Assembly (NCBI RefSeq): GCF_002362315.1
Contig: NZ_MTZV01000001.1
Location: 372,001-436,000, forward strand
DNA: 64,000 bases
From: Paraburkholderia acidicola
GTDB lineage: Bacteria > Pseudomonadota > Gammaproteobacteria > Burkholderiales > Burkholderiaceae
Direction: 5' to 3'
The notes beneath the pieces are model-generated. The model did not search any database. It saw only the letters and a program-made list of their open reading frames with translations, and was not told the origin of the DNA. Of this stretch, positions 54,777-62,937 are shown one piece after another. The translations under genes were made by a program, and so were the position numbers. Each line of letters begins with the position of its first letter. The first letter of the stretch is position 1.

Positions 54777-56768
54777 ATGGCTAGCATTATTAGAAAACGC
54801 GCTTCCTTTCAGGAAGCTTTCTCTTGTCACGTTGCGGGCGTTGCGGGGATTTCCGCTGCCCTCGCCCTCTCGCTGGGCGCATCGATCGCGCACGCGGCTG
54901 ACGATTCGACGTCGTCACCGGCGCCGCAATCTTCCCCCGACACCACGACTACGCTGCCGAACATCGTCGTCACCAGCGATACGCAGCATCTGCCGCAATC
55001 GTTCGATCAGCGCTACGCGACGACCCACGTTCTGACGCGTCAGGATCTCGACCGCCTGTCGCCCGCCGATCCCAGCATCACGCAGGCACTGGCTACGCTT
55101 CCCGGCGTTACGGTTGCACAGAATGGCGGGCCCGGTTCGACGGCGTCTGTCAGCATTCGCGGTTCGTCAGGTGCGCAGGTTGCCGTGTTTATCGACGGCA
55201 TCCGGGTCGGCTCCGCCACCACGGGCACCGCCGCATGGGCCGATTTGCCGGCCTCGGCCTTTGAGCGCGTCGAGGTCATTTCGGGGCCGGCGGCCGCATC
55301 GTTCGGTGCGAACGCGATGGGCGGTGTCGTGCAGCTGTTCACGCGCCATTCGGCGAATCAGCCCAACCAGACGACGATCTCGACCGGTGGTGGCTCGAAC
55401 AAGACCTTCGATACGCAGATCCGTACGTCCGGCAGTATCCCCTCGACGGGTCCGCTTGCTGCGCTTGCCGGGCTCACGTATTCGCTGGGACTGCACGACT
55501 ACAACACGGCTGGGATCGATACGACCCAGCCTTACGCATACGGTCACGAAGCGGGCCGCAATCCCTACCACGCGCAGGATATCGACGGCCGGCTCGGCTA
55601 TGCGCACGGTGACTGGTCGATTTCCACGTTCGCGCTTTATCACCGGTCGGATCTCTCGTACGACAATGTAGGCGGCGACAACCGGCAACTCGATCACCAG
55701 CTGACGACGGGCGTCGCATTCCACTGGGATATCGCACCGAACACGCAGTTCGACCAGTCCGTCGGCTACGCGAACGACCGCCAGTTTTACTACACCAACA
55801 GCCCGGGTATTCCGAGCGACAGAATCGACTCGACGCGCCTCAGCACATCGACCTCGCTGACTCATCAGGAAAAGGGCTTCAACCTGTTCGGCCTGCCGCT
55901 GTCGGGCGAAACGAAGCTTGCCTACGATTTCTCGCGCGAACAGGCCTTCCTGCCCGTCGACATCCCGACCGGCGTGCCGACGCGCAACGATTCCGCGGTG
56001 TCGCTCCATCAGTCGGCCACGCTCGGTGCGCTCACGGTGTTTCTCGCGGGACGCCATGAGATTGTCGAAGGCCAGTCGGTCAACACGGGCAATGTCGCCG
56101 TGTCGTATGCGATCACGCCGGTGTACACGGCGCGACTGTCATACGGCAACGCGTTCCGTCTGCCGACGTTCAACGATCTGTACTACCCGCAATTCGGCAA
56201 CCCGAATCTCCGGCCCGAGCGCAGCGATTCAGTCGAAGCGGCGCTCGACGCGGCCACTTCGTTCGGCAGTTTCTCGGTGGCGATCTACAACACGCGCGTG
56301 CATAACCTGATTGCGTATAACTCGGCTACGTTCGCGCCGGATAACATCGGCGAGGCGCGCATCCAGGGCATCGACCTCTCGTACAAAGGCACGATCGGCA
56401 AGTCCACGCCGGTCAGTCTTGCTGTGGGTATTCTGAATCCGCAGGACATCACCGACCGCAGCTGGCTCAATCGTCGCCCGCGTCAGACGGTCAACCTGAG
56501 CGTCGATCACACCTGGGATGAGTTCCACCTGCATGCGCTCAGCACGGGCGTCTCCGTGCTGTACGGTGGGACGACGTTCGACGATCAGTTCAATGCGATT
56601 TATCTGCCGTCTTATACGCGGGTCGATTTGCGCGCTTCATATCGGGTCAACTCGCATCTCACGGTGTCGGCGAATCTGTCGAATCTGTTCAACCGGCAGT
56701 ATGTGACGGCGTATGGATATAACTCGCTCGGGCGGACGGCGTTTGGGAAGGTTGCTTATACGTTTTAG
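54777..56768 (+). CDS. btuB: TonB-dependent vitamin B12 receptor BtuB
   Basis: 663-residue outer membrane receptor. A long signal peptide ends near SIAHAADD. The TonB box region (LPNIVVTSD) and plug domain follow (LDRLSPADPSITQALATLPG, VSIRGSSGAQVAVFIDGIRV, then VISGPAAASFGANAMGGVV). A 22-stranded barrel runs to the C-terminal LGRTAFGKVAYTF, ending in Phe as required for BAM insertion. The upstream cobalamin riboswitch strongly supports B12 as ligand. Length is close to other BtuB proteins. No btuCDF genes are adjacent. Confidence 0.95.
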   Translation: MASIIRKRASFQEAFSCHVAGVAGISAALALSLGASIAHAADDSTSSPAPQSSPDTTTTLPNIVVTSDTQHLPQSFDQRYATTHVLTRQDLDRLSPADPSITQALATLPGVTVAQNGGPGSTASVSIRGSSGAQVAVFIDGIRVGSATTGTAAWADLPASAFERVEVISGPAAASFGANAMGGVVQLFTRHSANQPNQTTISTGGGSNKTFDTQIRTSGSIPSTGPLAALAGLTYSLGLHDYNTAGIDTTQPYAYGHEAGRNPYHAQDIDGRLGYAHGDWSISTFALYHRSDLSYDNVGGDNRQLDHQLTTGVAFHWDIAPNTQFDQSVGYANDRQFYYTNSPGIPSDRIDSTRLSTSTSLTHQEKGFNLFGLPLSGETKLAYDFSREQAFLPVDIPTGVPTRNDSAVSLHQSATLGALTVFLAGRHEIVEGQSVNTGNVAVSYAITPVYTARLSYGNAFRLPTFNDLYYPQFGNPNLRPERSDSVEAALDAATSFGSFSVAIYNTRVHNLIAYNSATFAPDNIGEARIQGIDLSYKGTIGKSTPVSLAVGILNPQDITDRSWLNRRPRQTVNLSVDHTWDEFHLHALSTGVSVLYGGTTFDDQFNAIYLPSYTRVDLRASYRVNSHLTVSANLSNLFNRQYVTAYGYNSLGRTAFGKVAYTF

Positions 56769-56895
56769 GTTTGTGAAGTAAGGCCGGCCGCGGTGGTGCT
56801 CCGGTCGGCACTTATGCGTGTGCGGCGAGGCGAAAAGCAGGCTCCATCTGCTGCTGCTCTCTGCTGGAGATTGAAAGAGAGTCGGCAATCGTCCG

Positions 56896-58092
56896 TCATT
56901 GCGACACAACCTGAATCTGGTTCGACATGATTTCTGCTGCCTGCCCGGCGGAAATCCTGAAGTAAGGTGCGACGGACTGCGCCAACGCCAGATCCATGGC
57001 GTTGTCCGCCTCACTGATATTGAGTTTCAGCCCGTGTGCGTGGGGAACCGGGTTCATATCGAATGCGGGAGCAAGTGCCCAGCCCCTGCCCGGTTGCAGC
57101 AAGAAACCGTGATTACGCAAGTGATCATCGGTATTCGACACAAGCAGGTTGAAGACAATGCGTGACCACAACTCTCGCAGATCGAGGTCGGTACTCGCAC
57201 CGTCAGTCATCAACACCTGCGCGATTTCCAGGTAGCTGGCACCCGTCGAGGCATCGTCACCATCCTGATGGCCGGTCAGGTTCATCGCGGAAGCGAAGTG
57301 GCGACGCCGCCCCGGCGCCGTACGATCGAACCGCTTGACCAGGAACGTGTGGTGAGCGCTGCCGAATCGCCTGATCAGGGCCTCTGGCACGTTGAGCCCG
57401 CAGACTCTGGCCAGCGTGTGTACGACCATTTCCCAGGCTCCGACGTTGTGGTCGTCGCGCACACTGGGAAACTTGGCGATCCAGAGGTGTCCTGTCGGAT
57501 CGACCACGCTAGCTTTCGGACGTGCGCCGCCCAATGAACCGCCGGGTGCAATCAGCATGCGCAGCCATTCGTCGGCTTCGCTCGCCGTGTTGTCTGTGTC
57601 GCGCTCGAGAGCGAGGCTCGCAGCCTCAAGCGCGCGCAATTGTACGAAAGGAGGGGCTGCAACATCGTGCTGATCATCGAGGAACGGCCCTTCATCGTCG
57701 CGTCGAAAACGCAACGCGCCGGCACGATAGCTATCGTGCACGCCCAGCAGGTAGTCCGATTCATAGAGCCGCGCCTTGGGGTCGGCCTGACCGGCGCGTT
57801 GAGCCCGCTCCAGCCTTCGGCGCATCAACAGGCGTCCCCATCGGTCCGGGCTAGCGTCGCTGAATGCGCCGAACGTCTCTTGTCCCTGCGGCGGATATTG
57901 CCGACCCGCAAACCAGCCCAGCCGCGGGTCGAGATTGAGACCTGCCAGATCCAGCCGGCTCAGCACTTCGCCTTCGAATTCGTATTCGAAGACTTCCTGG
58001 GTGGCAGCGGGACGTGCGTATAGCCGCCCCAACCTGATTGGCTCGGCGAGGCCGTCCCAATCGCCATAGACGGCAATCAGCCCGTTGCTCAT
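56896..58092 (-). CDS. hipA: HipA-family Ser/Thr kinase toxin
   Basis: 398-residue serine/threonine kinase toxin of the HipA family; E. coli HipA phosphorylates glutamyl-tRNA synthetase and induces growth arrest. The Gly-rich ATP loop is [10 protein letters not shown] (184-193), the catalytic loop [11 protein letters not shown] (320-330) and metal-ligand Asp lies in APAFDMNP (345). The N-terminal subdomain-1-type fold ([18 protein letters not shown]) is present. Its start overlaps the hipB stop by 4 bp (ATGA). All kinase hallmarks are intact, so it should be active when released from HipB. Length is slightly below the E. coli protein. Confidence 0.94.
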   Translation of the reverse strand: MSNGLIAVYGDWDGLAEPIRLGRLYARPAATQEVFEYEFEGEVLSRLDLAGLNLDPRLGWFAGRQYPPQGQETFGAFSDASPDRWGRLLMRRRLERAQRAGQADPKARLYESDYLLGVHDSYRAGALRFRRDDEGPFLDDQHDVAAPPFVQLRALEAASLALERDTDNTASEADEWLRMLIAPGGSLGGARPKASVVDPTGHLWIAKFPSVRDDHNVGAWEMVVHTLARVCGLNVPEALIRRFGSAHHTFLVKRFDRTAPGRRRHFASAMNLTGHQDGDDASTGASYLEIAQVLMTDGASTDLDLRELWSRIVFNLLVSNTDDHLRNHGFLLQPGRGWALAPAFDMNPVPHAHGLKLNISEADNAMDLALAQSVAPYFRISAGQAAEIMSNQIQVVSQ

Positions 58093-58565
58093 TTCGCCGG
58101 TCCCTTTTTGTTCGGCTTCGGCGTTCTGATCAGAGAGGCCAGGCTTTCGGCGCTGACGAACGTGTCGTCCGCAATCCAGTTGCTCGCTGCTGTCGGTTCT
58201 GTCTTCGTGGCAGGCGCTGACGGAGAAGCACTACGTCCGGGCGCTGCGGGTACGGCTTGCTTTGCCGTACGTGCGCGTCGCGGTAACGCGGCGTCCTGGA
58301 GGTTCCGACCGAGCGGGTCATCCCTCAGTAAGAGATCCAGGTCCTTTTCCGCACCCAATACCTGCATGACAGCCAGGTAGGCGCCTATCGTGACCCCGGA
58401 ACTCCCTTTTTCCAGACTCCGCAACGTCACGGGTGTCATCCCTGCCCGCTCCGCGACCTGCTTGCCGGTCAGGCGTCGGCGCAGGCGGCCGAGGCGCAAA
58501 CGCTCCCCGAGCTGCTGCAAGCGCAGCTCGGTTGCGGGTAGCAGAGGAGCAGTTTTTTTGGCCAT
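58089..58565 (-). CDS. hipB: HipB-family antitoxin with long C-terminal tail
   Basis: 158-residue XRE-type DNA-binding antitoxin. The HTH is [20 protein letters not shown] (about 32-51), followed by an Ala/Pro/Arg-rich linker and a tail ending [20 protein letters not shown]. The tail is longer than in E. coli HipB (88 aa) and resembles the extended HipB form in beta-proteobacteria. It neutralises HipA and represses the operon. An inverted repeat overlaps the start codon. hipB precedes hipA, the usual order. Confidence 0.9.
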   Translation of the reverse strand: MAKKTAPLLPATELRLQQLGERLRLGRLRRRLTGKQVAERAGMTPVTLRSLEKGSSGVTIGAYLAVMQVLGAEKDLDLLLRDDPLGRNLQDAALPRRARTAKQAVPAAPGRSASPSAPATKTEPTAASNWIADDTFVSAESLASLIRTPKPNKKGPAK

Positions 58566-58586
58566 AAGGTTAATATTACTACCTTA
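58565..58586. promoter_or_regulatory. Candidate hipBA operator
   Basis: TAAGGT-N10-ACCTTA, a 6-bp inverted repeat directly upstream of the hipB start codon, sitting in a visibly A/T-rich region (TTAATATTACTACC). Autorepression by HipB/HipBA is expected from the family. Confidence 0.5.
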
Positions 58587-58706
58587 ATTTGCGGAAAAGG
58601 AAAGAATAATATCTCTTAAATTTCCGTGTGATGACCAGATTGATGTTCGTATCTTGCGCAGCGTGCTGGCAATAGATATACGCCGTTCTATGAATCTCCT
58701 GAGCGC

Positions 58707-59501
58707 TCAAGCACCACCATTGAGCAGCCGCAGTGCCTCGGCGTGGAGATCCGGCGTCGCCGACACCAGGACCGGGCCACCTGCTTCGGCCCGCTCACCA
58801 TCGAGCCTCGTTACCACACCACCGGCCTTCTCGATGATGGGGATCAGCGCCACGATGTCATAAGGCTGTAGCGAAGGCTCGACCGCGAGGTCGATGTGGC
58901 CTGCAGCCAGCATCGCGATTGCGTAGCATTCTCCGCCGTAGCGGGTCATGCGCACGGACGCAGCCAGCCGGTCGAACCCTTGCCTGATGTCACCGCGATA
59001 ATGTTCGGGCGAGGTTGTATGCAGGATCGCCTGTGACAGGCGGCCGACGTTGCGCGTGGCCAGACGCTCGCGCTTGCCCGCGCGCTCGCTCCATGCGCCG
59101 TCAGAATCGGCCCAGAAACGTTCGCCGGTGAAGGGCTGACTCATCATTCCCAGCTCGGCACGGCCGTTGATCGTGAAGCCGATCAGCGTGCCCCACACAG
59201 GAATGCCACAGATGAAAGGACGGGTTCCATCCACGGGGTCAAGCACCCAGCAGCAGGGACCACTGCCCGTTTTGCCCAGCTCCTCCCCGAGGATTGCGTG
59301 ATCGGGATATCTAGCCGAGATCTCAGCGCGAATCGCAATCTCGGCCTCACGATCTGCCTCGGTGACAGGGTCGAAGGTATAGCCCTCCTTGAACTTCGTG
59401 TCGACCGCCAGTTCGGTCCGGTAGCGCGGCATCGTCTGGGCATCGGCGATGTCTGCGAGGTGGTGAAGGAACACAATGTCGGGTAGTGTTGGCAAGGCCA
59501 T
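58707..59501 (-). CDS. Inositol-monophosphatase-family phosphatase, HisN-like
   Basis: 264-residue Mg2+-dependent phosphatase. The metal-binding motifs are LGEELG (about 72-77), WVLDPVDGTRPFICG (about 85-99) and the C-terminal LQPYDIVALIPIIEKAGGVV, where YD replaces the usual WD. This layout fits HisN-type histidinol-phosphatases, but inositol- or sugar-phosphates cannot be excluded. The ATG at 59501 was preferred over a longer frame because family members begin there. No other histidine genes are nearby. It follows the truncated isomerase gene by 63 bp on the same strand. Confidence 0.88.
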   Translation of the reverse strand: MALPTLPDIVFLHHLADIADAQTMPRYRTELAVDTKFKEGYTFDPVTEADREAEIAIRAEISARYPDHAILGEELGKTGSGPCCWVLDPVDGTRPFICGIPVWGTLIGFTINGRAELGMMSQPFTGERFWADSDGAWSERAGKRERLATRNVGRLSQAILHTTSPEHYRGDIRQGFDRLAASVRMTRYGGECYAIAMLAAGHIDLAVEPSLQPYDIVALIPIIEKAGGVVTRLDGERAEAGGPVLVSATPDLHAEALRLLNGGA

Positions 59502-59564
59502 GAATGTTGGAATGTTGGAATACGAGGTGTCTGAGGATACGGGCCGACTCGCCAGACTGCACAA

Positions 59565-59951
59565 TCACGCAGCAGGCTGAACCAGCGTATCCATCAGCGC
59601 CTTCAGCTCGCGCGCGACCAGATAACTGTTCTGTTGCTGTTGACGCTTGCAGAACAGCTCACAGCTCCACCAGCCTTCATATCCCGTTGCCTTGACGGCG
59701 TCGGTCCAGTCCTGAAGATCCAGCACTCCGGTGCCCGTTGGCACGTCCCGAAGCACGCTCTCGTCCGGTATACCCCCGTCGAAACGAAGTGAATCGCAGA
59801 CATGCACGCCATAGATCACACCCTTGTCGAGCTTCGCAACGTCGTCGGGTGTGACCCCTGACGTATAACAATGCCAGTAGTCGATCACGATCCTGACGTT
59901 CCCGCGCTCGGCTCTTTCAATCAATCGCAGCGATTTTTCAAGCCCACTCAC
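59565..59951 (-). pseudogene. Truncated sugar-phosphate isomerase/epimerase (C-terminal fragment)
   Basis: Only the C-terminal 128 residues or so of a TIM-barrel protein (AP endonuclease family 2/xylose isomerase-like) remain. VRIVIDYWHCYTSGVTPDDV, GVIYGVHVCDSLRFDGG and RDVPTGTGVLDLQDWTDAVK are normal for this family, but the first half with the N-terminal barrel strands is missing and no start codon with a ribosome site precedes the fragment. A GTG at 59951 would begin right at the break point. It was probably inactivated by deletion. Confidence 0.7.
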
Positions 59952-60062
59952 TGGCGCCTACGACAGTGTCTCCAGATACAGGAGAGGGAGCAGATTCACT
60001 CTTAGGCACTAGCTCGATGGAAAACCGGGGAACCTGCGCTGCAGCGCTCCCCGTTCTACCAG

Positions 60063-61079
60063 TCAAACGAAGTGGTAATCAGCCAGCTTGTGAACGGCTG
60101 CGGCTGCCGCCTTAAGACGTGTCGCGTCAAGCTTGCCGTTCTGAACGGCTTTCTCGATGGATACCGCAATTTCATCGATGTGCGGCACGGCCTTGGGCGA
60201 CAACAGGACAAGGTCTGCGCCGGCTAAAAGTGCATCGACTGTGGTGTCTCCGAGGGACCGGTTCCCAATGGTGGCCTTGTGGTCGATGTCACAGGTCATG
60301 ACCAGTCCTCCAAAGTCCAGCTCCCGCCGCAAGAGCGCGATCAGCTCAGCCGATAATGATCCTGCGGTCACAGGCTGGACTGCCTCGAAGCGCGCCGGCC
60401 CCATCATCACCGCGCTCACGCCCTCTTCGATTCCAACCCGGAATGCACCCCATTGAGCCCGCAGTTCATCCAGTGAGGAAGGTACCGTTGCGTCCAGTGA
60501 GCCTGGATGGCCTCGCAATACAGGATGCCCTGGGAAATGCTTCAGAGTCGTCTTCAAGCCTGCACGGCGAGCACCGCGAACATATGCACGCACCATGCGC
60601 GATGCGGTCTCGGGATCGTCGGCCAATGTACGGCCCTCGAGCCACGGGTTCTTTCCTGTCAAAACGTCAGCGGTTGGAGACAGGACGAGATTGATACCAG
60701 CGTCGACCACTCCACATGCCGCCTCAAAAACGACCTGTTCCAGTTCGGACTCTGACATTCGTTGCGCGGCTTCACGCGATGGCAGTGGTGCGCATACCCC
60801 TTGCAATCGATGGACGGCAGCGATATCGGCGTCAGCTGCCAATATCAGTTTGCCTGCACGCGTCGTCACCGTTCTGATCGCATCCTGCCAGGCACCGAGC
60901 GTTTCCCGCTTGAGCCTCTGTTCGCTCATTCTGCCGGTGACGTATTCGTCCCCCGTCTCCCCGAACAGGAGGCTCCTGCCACCATTGTCCAGGAAGCGAG
61001 CGATATGATCGTCGATGTCCAGCGTTTCAAGCACCGGAAACAGCATGGCATGCGCGAGGCGAGACACTTCGCTGGTCAC
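60063..61079 (-). CDS. GH3-like protein lacking the catalytic residues (probable pseudoenzyme)
   Basis: 338-residue glycoside hydrolase family 3 N-terminal (TIM-barrel) protein related to NagZ. The family KHFPGH motif is kept (180-185), but three active-site positions are altered: the expected DQE-G-x-QRL is ADADIAAVHRL (about 82-92), the loop D-S-H/D-P-H is HPGSLD, and the nucleophile aspartate in the SDD motif is Cys263 (MTCDID). It follows the intact-looking paralogue after 2 bp, so the two are co-transcribed and may form a complex. It might bind amino-sugar ligands without cleaving them. Confidence 0.78.
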   Translation of the reverse strand: MTSEVSRLAHAMLFPVLETLDIDDHIARFLDNGGRSLLFGETGDEYVTGRMSEQRLKRETLGAWQDAIRTVTTRAGKLILAADADIAAVHRLQGVCAPLPSREAAQRMSESELEQVVFEAACGVVDAGINLVLSPTADVLTGKNPWLEGRTLADDPETASRMVRAYVRGARRAGLKTTLKHFPGHPVLRGHPGSLDATVPSSLDELRAQWGAFRVGIEEGVSAVMMGPARFEAVQPVTAGSLSAELIALLRRELDFGGLVMTCDIDHKATIGNRSLGDTTVDALLAGADLVLLSPKAVPHIDEIAVSIEKAVQNGKLDATRLKAAAAAVHKLADYHFV

Positions 61080-61081
61080 GG

Positions 61082-62161
61082 TTACGTGCTCCTTGCGGTA
61101 AGCGTCCCGACGTCGCGCCCCGTCTCCAGGTTTCGCGCCAGCGAGCGCACCCGGTGAGCCGCTTCAGCAAGCCGCTCCTGTGCAAGCGCCCCACTCTTTA
61201 CGGCTTCGACGATCGTCCCGACGATGACGTCAAGACCCGATTGACTGGAGACAAGCAACAGGTCGGCGCCGGCACCCAGCGACGCGACTGCCGTCGCCGC
61301 GATTGTCCGGCCGCGCAGGATACCGGGCGCGTCAATGTCGTCTGAGACGATCAGGCCTTGGAAAGCAAGCTCTCCCCGCAGAAACGACAGCGTGTCGTGC
61401 GAGGTGCTGGAGGGTTTGTCGGCATCGATGGCTGGCACCAGCGCCGGACCTGCCATCACCGCGCTCACACCTGCATCGATTACATCTCTGAACACGCCGA
61501 TCGTGGGTTGCAGTTCATCCAGGGTGGCCTTGACCACCGCCTCATGCAATGCCGGATCGAGCTCCGTCACAGGATGCCCAGGGAAGTGCTTCGCTGAAGC
61601 AGCGACACCGGCCGCCTGCGCACCGCGCACAAACGCGCATGCGATACGGCTCACTTCAGCCGCATCGGCGCCAAGGTTTCGGCGCGCGAGCCACGGGTTG
61701 ATACCGGTGACCACGTCGATTATCGGCGCCAGGAACAGATTGACACCCAGACCCCGGGCCGCTGTCGCTACCGCGGCCGACTGCTTTGTAATTTCGTCCG
61801 CGGAAAGGCTACGCGCCGTTTCGAAGTCCGGTAGAGCCGGTGCCAGCCGATGCAGACGCTGAATGCCGCCGAGCTCTTGATCGATGGCCACGATGACGCC
61901 GCTTCCGGCATGACGTCGCGCGAGTTCAACGACATGTTCGAAGTTGGCAGCGGTCTCATTCGCACGCCGTTCGTCACTCATGGCACGCGCGACATACTCC
62001 TCGCGGCTTTCGCCGAGGAGGATGGAGACGCCACCGTTATCGAGGTAACGCAGAACCACGTCGTCGAGTTCAAGACCGCCAAAGGCCGGGAGCAGGACCG
62101 CGTGAGCGTCCTGAATAAGATCGTTCAAGGAAATATCTCCAGTCGGGTAAAGGTGCGCCAT
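61082..62161 (-). CDS. GH3-family beta-N-acetylhexosaminidase-like protein
   Basis: 359-residue NagZ-related glycosidase. It has DQELGGIQRL (about 94-103; substrate-binding Asp), KHFPGH (191-196) and VSDDID with the nucleophile candidate Asp274. The catalytic loop is atypical: TELDPALHEA has Asp and His but spaced differently from the DSH of classical NagZ. No signal peptide. The first gene of the GH3 pair, separated by 155 bp from the DUF1349 gene upstream. Substrate could be a beta-N-acetylglucosaminide or an aminosugar; not proven. Confidence 0.83.
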   Translation of the reverse strand: MAHLYPTGDISLNDLIQDAHAVLLPAFGGLELDDVVLRYLDNGGVSILLGESREEYVARAMSDERRANETAANFEHVVELARRHAGSGVIVAIDQELGGIQRLHRLAPALPDFETARSLSADEITKQSAAVATAARGLGVNLFLAPIIDVVTGINPWLARRNLGADAAEVSRIACAFVRGAQAAGVAASAKHFPGHPVTELDPALHEAVVKATLDELQPTIGVFRDVIDAGVSAVMAGPALVPAIDADKPSSTSHDTLSFLRGELAFQGLIVSDDIDAPGILRGRTIAATAVASLGAGADLLLVSSQSGLDVIVGTIVEAVKSGALAQERLAEAAHRVRSLARNLETGRDVGTLTARST

Positions 62162-62316
62162 CCAAAGCGCCCTGTGGTGCGCGCATCGATCGTCGCTTGC
62201 TATAGCAATTTATCGCTCAGTATAGATCGATATATGGATGCGTCAAGGGCGAATGCGCGCAAAATGACGCTCGATTATGCTCGATCTGGAATCAATGAAC
62301 CACATCGCCGGGCGGG

Positions 62317-62898
62317 CTATTCGTCGTGGAGGCTCCGGTCGATTGCCGGCCCCACCTGAAAATCGCGAAATGTCGCTTCAAAGCCAGCTCGCTCCGGAGA
62401 GGAGCACATCACGCCTACGTCGATGCTTTCGGTAGGCGGAAAATACGCCAGTCTCGCGAGTTGCCACCGCTTGTCCGATTCGCGTAGATATTGAATCCGT
62501 ACGGCTGAACCGTGCCTCGTCAAGCGCAATCGCAACGCGTTGGCCGAGCTCGCCAGAGGCTGCATCGACCAGTCGGAATAGTTGTTGGTAACGACGACAG
62601 ACATGCAGAGTTGACCATCGGAGAATTCTGTCCCGGCTTTGATCCAGTGCGCCTCGCTTTGACGCATCATCAAACCGGCCTGGTCGTACAGAACCTCGTA
62701 GCGAGCATCGACCGTGACCTCTGCGGAAAAATCTCCTGTCACGGTGACGTATCCAAAATGACCCGTATCGCGCCAGAAGTCATAGAAAGTCCCGCGCCAG
62801 AAATCTGTCCGATCAGCGGTTTTGACCCACAAGGCGCCGGAGCGAATCTCAGATGCCTGCGGCGCGTTAAGCCAGTTCAGCTCATGCAAACTTGCCAT
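62317..62898 (-). CDS. DUF1349 domain protein
   Basis: 193-residue beta-sandwich (concanavalin-like) protein without signal peptide. Typical are the FWRGTFYDFWRDTGHFGYVT segment, FSAEVTVDARYEVLYDQAGL and a C-terminal SIDVGVMCSSPERAGFEATF. DUF1349 proteins are thought to bind or process carbohydrate, but no activity is established. It lies 39 bp after the APC permease gene on the same strand, and the GH3 genes follow, which supports a carbohydrate- or aminosugar-related cluster. Confidence 0.88.
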   Translation of the reverse strand: MASLHELNWLNAPQASEIRSGALWVKTADRTDFWRGTFYDFWRDTGHFGYVTVTGDFSAEVTVDARYEVLYDQAGLMMRQSEAHWIKAGTEFSDGQLCMSVVVTNNYSDWSMQPLASSANALRLRLTRHGSAVRIQYLRESDKRWQLARLAYFPPTESIDVGVMCSSPERAGFEATFRDFQVGPAIDRSLHDE

Positions 62899-62937
62899 AT
62901 GTCACCTCGTTTTCATCGGTGCGTGATCGAAGCCGAT

